The translations under genes and the position numbers were made by a program. Positions 33,758 through 38,071 of a stretch of DNA of 38,071 nt are shown piece after piece. The number at the start of each line of letters is the position of its first letter. Positions within the stretch are counted from its first letter, which is position 1. The stretch comes from an uncultured Clostridia bacterium (GTDB lineage Bacteria > Bacillota > Clostridia > Oscillospirales > Ruminococcaceae), in the NCBI GenBank assembly GCA_938014915.1, contig CALLQQ010000111.1:1-38071 (forward strand). The letters run 5' to 3'. The notes beneath the pieces were generated by a model. That model was not told the origin of the DNA and did no database searches. It saw only the letters and a list, made by a program, of their open reading frames with translations.

Positions 33758-34915
33758 TTAATTTTTATCGTAGAATAGTGCATAGCCTTTTGCCTTATGT
33801 GAATAAACACTCATGGCGACACCGACCGCAGCATAGAGTGTTACCACCGATGTTCCGCCCGCGCTGATAAATGGCAGTGGCAGACCGATTACGGGCATTA
33901 CTCCAAGCACCATACCGACATTTACAATAGTGTGGAATGTGACTATCGCGAATACTCCAATACAGATGTATTTACCTAGCGGATCTTTTGCAAATCTGCT
34001 ATTGAAAAGCAATTTTATCGTTATCGCCGCCAATACGCAGATAGTTGCAACGCACCCAATGAAGCCGGCAACTTGTCCAATATAGGAGAATATGAAGTCA
34101 TTGTGCATTTCAGCTACATAATAGTAATCGCCACCGAATAGCCCCTTACCACTGAGTTGCCCCGAACCAAGCGCAATTTTCCCCTTTATTTGCTGATTAG
34201 CAATGCCGAGCCCCGTCGGATCAATATCGGGATTGAATAGGACTAGAATCCTATTTTTCTGATATGTGCCAAGGAATTTAAACCAAACTAGCATACCGGC
34301 GAATGGCGCCGCAATTGCACCAGCCAACAAATACTTCCATGAAAGCCCCGCCGAGAATATCATGCAGAAGAAGATGAAGATGAATACTAGTGCTGTTCCG
34401 TCATCGCCCTGCCCCATGATTAATAAAGTAGGAATTGCCCCGTGGATACATAGCGGAACGAAGTTTCGCAGTTTGTTGACTTGACTGCCAACTCTATCAA
34501 GATGCTTTGCAAATGTTAGAATAAACGATATTTTGAGAATTTCCGCTGGTTGGAATGAGATAATTCCAAAGAAGTCAAGCCATGCCTGATTGTCCGATCC
34601 TTCACGCATTATACCCAATTTAGCGAAAGTGAGTATTACAAGACTTCTTGCAATTGGCGCATGAATGAACCACAGTTTAGCAAAGTATTTATAGTCAATT
34701 CCCGATAAAATCAGGGCGACTACGATCCCGATTATAGACGCAACTAGGTGAGTTTTATATAAAGATGTGCCGAAATACGCACGGTAATATCCGTTGTTCA
34801 CCGGCAATGAATATAGCAAAATAGTCCCCCATGCAGATGCTGCCATACAAAGCAGGAGGAGAGTTTTATCAAGTTTTGAAATATAGCCCCAAATAGCACG
34901 TAGAGCTGTTTTCAT
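33758..34915 (-). CDS. SEDS-family peptidoglycan polymerase, RodA/FtsW/SpoVE-like
   Basis: The 385-residue membrane protein has about 10 hydrophobic segments. SEDS landmarks are FGIISFQPAEILKISFILTFAKHL, NPDIDPTGLGIANQQIKGKIALGSG, GKGLFGG, the HNDFIFSYIGQVAGFIG loop with the conserved aspartate, and the ending MPVIGLPLPFISAGGTS. Such proteins polymerise lipid II, working with a class B penicillin-binding protein. The ISFQP-A-E form and GSGQLSGKGL favour RodA over FtsW. No PBP2, mreBCD or minCDE gene adjoins it, unusual for a RodA. GTGAGG precedes the ATG. Its promoter is back-to-back with the one for fhs. Confidence 0.9.
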   Translation of the reverse strand: MKTALRAIWGYISKLDKTLLLLCMAASAWGTILLYSLPVNNGYYRAYFGTSLYKTHLVASIIGIVVALILSGIDYKYFAKLWFIHAPIARSLVILTFAKLGIMREGSDNQAWLDFFGIISFQPAEILKISFILTFAKHLDRVGSQVNKLRNFVPLCIHGAIPTLLIMGQGDDGTALVFIFIFFCMIFSAGLSWKYLLAGAIAAPFAGMLVWFKFLGTYQKNRILVLFNPDIDPTGLGIANQQIKGKIALGSGQLSGKGLFGGDYYYVAEMHNDFIFSYIGQVAGFIGCVATICVLAAITIKLLFNSRFAKDPLGKYICIGVFAIVTFHTIVNVGMVLGVMPVIGLPLPFISAGGTSVVTLYAAVGVAMSVYSHKAKGYALFYDKN

Positions 34916-34964
34916 TTATTACCTCACTTTATCTCAGACAAAATCGTATAGAAACGCAATTATA

Positions 34965-34993
34965 AGTATATATCTTTTACAGCATTTTTTCAA
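34965..34993 (-). promoter_or_regulatory. sigma-A-type promoter of the RodA-like gene
   Basis: Minus strand TTGAAA (34993-34988), 17-base spacer, TATACT (34970-34965), five of six bases in each. It lies 50 bases before the start codon, and its -35 is 10 bases from that of the fhs promoter. Confidence 0.8.
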
Positions 34994-35003
34994 CCCATAT
35001 TAC

Positions 35004-35032
35004 TGGAAAGACGAACAAAATTGTGGTATAAT
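35004..35032 (+). promoter_or_regulatory. promoter of fhs-tsaE-tsaB
   Basis: TGGTATAAT is a perfect extended -10 ending at 35032. TGGAAA at 35004-35009 is a partial -35 with a 17-base spacer. The start of transcription would be near 35040, giving a leader of about 75 bases. Confidence 0.7.
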
Positions 35033-35044
35033 ATAAAAATCTAA

Positions 35045-35077
35045 TAGGCTAAGTGCCTTTAAAGGACTTATTGCCTA
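35045..35077 (+). other. hairpin in the fhs leader
   Basis: TAGGC (35045-35049) pairs with GCCTA (35073-35077), TAAGT (35050-35054) with ACTTA (35066-35070), and CC/GG inside. It lies 36 bases before the fhs start and has no T-run. It starts almost at the probable transcript 5' end, so it may protect the mRNA. It does not match a folate riboswitch that I know. Confidence 0.45.
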
Positions 35078-35113
35078 CAAATCGTACAAGATAATGGTTG
35101 AGGGGGAAGATAT

Positions 35114-36781
35114 ATGCTATCGGATATTGAGATTGCACATGGAGCGAAAATGAAGAAAATAAGTGAAATTGCAAGCGACATTGGTGTAGATAATGACGAA
35201 ATTGAACCGTATGGTCACTATAAGGCAAAATTATCGGAGGAGCTTTATAGCAGGCTGGAAAAAGAACCGAATGGCAAATTAATTCTAGTTACGGCGATTA
35301 ATCCAACTCCAGCAGGTGAGGGGAAAACAACTACAAGTGTGGGACTTGGTCAAGCGATGAAAATCCGTGGGAAGAAAGCCGTCCTTGCACTGCGTGAGCC
35401 GTCACTTGGTCCCGTATTCGGCATAAAAGGCGGGGCGGCGGGCGGCGGATATGCTCAAGTTGTACCGATGGAGGATATAAATTTACATTTCACGGGCGAT
35501 ATGCATGCAATAACATCGGCGAATAATCTTCTCTCGGCGTTAATAGATAATCACATTCAACAGGGGAATGAGCTCTGCATCGATCCGCGGCAGATACTAG
35601 TAAAACGGTGCATGGATATGAACGACCGAGCACTTAGGAATGTTGTCGTTGGCATGGGAGGCAAGGTTAATGGCATCGTTAGGGAAGATGGATTCCTTAT
35701 TACAGTAGCGACCGAAGTAATGGCGATACTCTGCCTTGCAAGCGATATAACCGATTTGAAGGAGCGGCTCGGCAATATTTTCGTTGCCTACACCTATGAT
35801 GGTGAGCCCGTATTCGCTAGGGAAATTGGCGGAATTGGTGCGATGGCGGCGCTGCTAAAAGAGGCAATTAAGCCGAATTTAGTGCAAACACTTGAGAATA
35901 CCCCCGCCATCATACACGGGGGCCCATTTGCGAATATTGCTCACGGGTGCAATTCCGTACGTGCGACTTCACTAGCACTAAAGCTTGGTGATTATGCAAT
36001 TACTGAAGCGGGATTCGGTTCAGACTTAGGTGCGGAAAAGTTCTTTGATATTAAATGCAGATATTCAGGACTATCGCCGGACTGCGTTGTAATTGTAGCA
36101 ACAATCCGTGCGCTCAAGTATAATGGCGGTGTAAGTAAAGCGGATTTAAAGCAGGAAAATCTAACCGCCCTCAAAAAGGGATTATGCAACCTAGAAGTTC
36201 ATATTGAAAATATGAACAAATTCGGTGTGCCCGTCGTCGTAGCAATTAACCGATTCGATACCGATACGGAAAGTGAAATTAATATGGTGGAGGAATGTTG
36301 CAAGAAGCTAGGTAGTGAATTCGCATTGTCCGATGTCTTTGCTAAAGGTGGCGAAGGCGGCATCACTCTAGCGGATAAAGTCATTGCAGCATGTGAAAAG
36401 CCAGCGAATTTCAAGCTATTATATGATGTTAATTTACCTATAAAAGAGAAACTGCTGACAATAGCACGGGAAATTTATGGCGCCGATAATGTCAACTACT
36501 CCGTTAAAGCGGAAAAAGCAATTAAAGAGATAGAAAGATTAGAACTGGATAAATTGCCGATTTGCGTTGCTAAAACGCAGTATTCACTAACCGACGATCC
36601 TACAAAGGTCGGGCGTCCGACGGGATTCGATATAAATATTAGTGATGTTAGGGTGCAATCGGGAGCAGGATTCATTGTAGTGATGACGGGCAATATAATG
36701 ACAATGCCAGGACTCCCCAAAGTACCATCGGCGAATAATATTGATGTTGATAAAGACGGGAATATTTCCGGATTATTTTAA
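35114..36781 (+). CDS. fhs: formate-tetrahydrofolate ligase
   Basis: The 555-residue enzyme joins formate to tetrahydrofolate with ATP, giving 10-formyl-THF for purine synthesis, formyl-Met and, in acetogens, the methyl branch of the Wood-Ljungdahl pathway. The P-loop region TAINPTPAGEGKTTTSVGLG is at about 60-79. Other family blocks are REPSLGPVFGIKGGAAGGGYAQV, DMHAITSANNLLSALIDNH, HGGPFANIAHGCNSV and EAGFGSDLGAEKF. Length is normal. AGGGGGAAG precedes the ATG. It is the first of three genes; tsaE follows after 17 bases. No other one-carbon pathway gene is here, so acetogenesis cannot be claimed. Confidence 0.97.
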   Translation: MLSDIEIAHGAKMKKISEIASDIGVDNDEIEPYGHYKAKLSEELYSRLEKEPNGKLILVTAINPTPAGEGKTTTSVGLGQAMKIRGKKAVLALREPSLGPVFGIKGGAAGGGYAQVVPMEDINLHFTGDMHAITSANNLLSALIDNHIQQGNELCIDPRQILVKRCMDMNDRALRNVVVGMGGKVNGIVREDGFLITVATEVMAILCLASDITDLKERLGNIFVAYTYDGEPVFAREIGGIGAMAALLKEAIKPNLVQTLENTPAIIHGGPFANIAHGCNSVRATSLALKLGDYAITEAGFGSDLGAEKFFDIKCRYSGLSPDCVVIVATIRALKYNGGVSKADLKQENLTALKKGLCNLEVHIENMNKFGVPVVVAINRFDTDTESEINMVEECCKKLGSEFALSDVFAKGGEGGITLADKVIAACEKPANFKLLYDVNLPIKEKLLTIAREIYGADNVNYSVKAEKAIKEIERLELDKLPICVAKTQYSLTDDPTKVGRPTGFDINISDVRVQSGAGFIVVMTGNIMTMPGLPKVPSANNIDVDKDGNISGLF

Positions 36782-36798
36782 AGTGATGTGATAAGATT

Positions 36799-37224
36799 AT
36801 GAAATATATATCCCACAGCGTTGGGCAGACGGAGGAAATTGCATTCAAGTTAGCCAGGAATTTAAAAAGGGGCGATTGTGTTGCATATCGTGGTGGGCTC
36901 GGTGCTGGGAAAACGGCATTCACACGTGGGCTTGCACGTGGTCTCGGGATAGAAGATGCAGTGATGAGCCCCACCTTTTCACTGGTAAATGAATATGAAG
37001 GTGATATAACTCTATATCATTTTGATATGTACCGAATTGAAAATGAGGACGATTTATACATGACGGGCTTCTTTGATTATCTTGATAGTGATGGTATTCT
37101 AGCTATCGAATGGAGTGAGAACATCTCATCAGCCCTGCCCGAAGATACAATATATATAACAATAGAAAAATCGGATAAAGATGAAAATACTAGGGAAATC
37201 ACAATACAGGGGAGAGAGATATGA
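36799..37224 (+). CDS. tsaE: TsaE, tRNA threonylcarbamoyladenosine synthesis ATPase
   Basis: The 141-residue protein is the small P-loop ATPase of the t6A machinery, which modifies adenosine 37 of tRNAs that read ANN codons. Walker A is GGLGAGKT (32-39), followed by FTRGLARGLG. Other family marks are SPTFSLVNEYEG, LYHFDMYRIENEDDL and LAIEWSE. Its stop overlaps the start of tsaB by 4 bases. No strong ribosome binding site is seen before the ATG (only GTGATG), so translation may depend on fhs. Confidence 0.95.
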   Translation: MKYISHSVGQTEEIAFKLARNLKRGDCVAYRGGLGAGKTAFTRGLARGLGIEDAVMSPTFSLVNEYEGDITLYHFDMYRIENEDDLYMTGFFDYLDSDGILAIEWSENISSALPEDTIYITIEKSDKDENTREITIQGREI

Positions 37225-37913
37225 AAATTCTAGGTATAGATACGTCAGCGAAAACATCGACAATGGCGGTATGCAGTCATGACAAAGTTATTGTGAGTGG
37301 TGCAGTGCATACGCAGCTGACGCACTCCCAAACATTATTACCAATGGTGAAAAGCATGCTCGACTGCGCATCAATTTCACTTGAGGAAATTGATGCGTTT
37401 GCCGTGTCGATAGGACCCGGCTCATTTACGGGATTAAGAATCGGCATTTCAGCGATAAAGGGCTTTGCATATGCTCTTGATAGACCATGTATCGGTGTTT
37501 CCTCACTTGAGGCGCTCGCATATAATATGCGCGGCTTTAAGGGCAAGATTTGCGCAGTTATGGACGCAAGGCGGGATCAAGTCTACAATGCGATATTCGA
37601 ATTCGATGGCGATAATTTGAAGCGTTTATGCGACGACAGGGTTATAATGGTCGATGAACTTGGGGAGGAACTCCGTAAATTCGGGACTGATGAGGAGATT
37701 CACATTGTCGGCGATGGTGCGGATCTAGTTATAGGGAGGCTCCCCCAGAAAAATCTTGTTATAGCGCCGCCGCATCTAAAATTTCAGCTTGGTTCATCGG
37801 TATGCGCTGCCGCATTTAAAGGCGAACGAATTAGTGCGCAGGAGCTTTCACCGTCGTATTTGCGAATTCCTCAAGCACAGCGAGAACTTCAGGCAAAAAA
37901 TCTTGATAAATAG
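37221..37913 (+). CDS. tsaB: TsaB, tRNA threonylcarbamoyladenosine synthesis protein
   Basis: The 230-residue protein is the scaffold partner of TsaD in t6A synthesis. It starts MKILGIDTSAKTSTMAV, with SIGPGSFTGLRIGISAIKGFAYAL in the middle and VMDARRDQVYNAIF further on, all typical of TsaB. Its first residues overlap the end of tsaE. The rimI and tsaD genes that usually follow are replaced here by rpiB. The -35 of the rpiB promoter lies in its last codons. GGGGAGAG precedes the ATG. Confidence 0.95.
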   Translation: MKILGIDTSAKTSTMAVCSHDKVIVSGAVHTQLTHSQTLLPMVKSMLDCASISLEEIDAFAVSIGPGSFTGLRIGISAIKGFAYALDRPCIGVSSLEALAYNMRGFKGKICAVMDARRDQVYNAIFEFDGDNLKRLCDDRVIMVDELGEELRKFGTDEEIHIVGDGADLVIGRLPQKNLVIAPPHLKFQLGSSVCAAAFKGERISAQELSPSYLRIPQAQRELQAKNLDK

Positions 37914-37931
37914 AAGATAGTTTGATATAAT
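37903..37931 (+). promoter_or_regulatory. sigma-A-type promoter of rpiB
   Basis: TTGATA (37903-37908), 17-base spacer, perfect TATAAT (37926-37931). The -35 overlaps the end of tsaB. It lies 70 bases before the rpiB start. Confidence 0.75.
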
Positions 37932-38001
37932 TATTTAGAGGAATGTTAGCATAGTTAGCAACTACTGATGGAATCAAGGCTAAAAAGATGGAGGATTATT
38001 T

Positions 38002-38071
38002 ATGATAGCGATAGGAAGTGACCATGCAGGGTATGACTTAAAAGTGCAAGTTATGGCACACCTTGATGAAA
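38002..38071 (+). CDS. rpiB: ribose-5-phosphate isomerase B, start only (right-edge partial)
   Basis: Only 23 residues are in the window: MIAIGSDHAGYDLKVQVM and a few more. The block IGSDHAGYDLK is the start of RpiB/LacAB sugar-phosphate isomerases, in which D and H of SDHAG belong to the active site. RpiB interconverts ribose-5-phosphate and ribulose-5-phosphate. GGAGGA lies 6 bases before the ATG. A LacA/LacB or AlsB-type isomerase cannot be excluded from so short a piece. Confidence 0.85.
   Translation, partial: MIAIGSDHAGYDLKVQVMAHLDE

Noticed and set aside
1..38071. CRISPR array, insertion sequence, prophage, tRNA or rRNA gene
   Set aside because: No regularly spaced repeats, transposase or phage proteins, cloverleaf or conserved rRNA segments were seen on either strand.

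Overview
The window looks like a chromosomal stretch from an anaerobic, endospore-forming member of the Clostridia (Firmicutes). Signs of this are an alpha/beta-type small acid-soluble spore protein, a group II ECF transporter core (ecfA1-ecfA2-ecfT-truA), a ferredoxin-dependent 2-oxoacid oxidoreductase, formate-tetrahydrofolate ligase, strong Shine-Dalgarno sites, frequent TTG/GTG starts and sigma-A-like promoters. I cannot name the genus. I saw no phage, transposon, CRISPR array, rRNA or tRNA gene. Most of the window is core metabolism and housekeeping.

Layout. 1-700: the end of an unidentified gene and a spore DNA-protecting protein. 716-4282 (minus): an operon of pheA, a fused ispDF gene and an FAD/NAD(P)H reductase. 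4422-6710: ruvC-ruvA-ruvB. 6820-8172: glmM. 8203-8281: an interrupted palindrome that encloses the promoter of the next operon. 8319-11632: ecfA1-ecfA2-ecfT-truA. 11664-16519: a DUF5711-like membrane-anchored protein, a CvpA-like membrane protein, pgsA and a ClpE-like unfoldase. 16570-18504 (minus): a short-chain dehydrogenase and an iron-type alcohol dehydrogenase. 18505-18916: a 412-base gene-free region with three promoter-like sites and a foldable segment. 18917-20884: a sensor diguanylate cyclase. 20937-22202 (minus): a uracil permease.

22414-26057: a P-loop ATPase, a four-subunit 2-oxoacid:ferredoxin oxidoreductase and a YbjQ-family protein. 26060-27373 (minus): three small proteins of unknown function. 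27485-27967: a YfcE-like phosphodiesterase. 28140-29156 (minus): an exported transglutaminase-like protein. 29368-29721: a MazF/EndoA toxin with no antitoxin next to it. 29802-32258 (minus): a GGDEF-EAL protein. 32453-34915 (minus): galK and a RodA/FtsW-family protein. 35114-37913: fhs-tsaE-tsaB. 38002 to the edge: the start of rpiB.

How the genes relate. Two membrane sensor proteins could make or break cyclic di-GMP. Cell-envelope work is spread over glmM (precursor), ispDF (isoprenoid carrier), pgsA (phospholipid), the RodA-like polymerase and possibly the CvpA/DUF5711 pair. Ferredoxin-linked energy metabolism is represented by the oxidoreductase operon. Most convergent gene pairs are separated by a compact hairpin that could terminate both strands; ybjQ and its convergent neighbour are the exception.

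The least explained parts are the three-gene cluster at 26060-27373, the ATPase in the oxidoreductase operon, the structured gene-free DNA at 18582-18812 and the palindrome at 8203-8281. All functional calls come from reading the sequence by eye; no database search was run.
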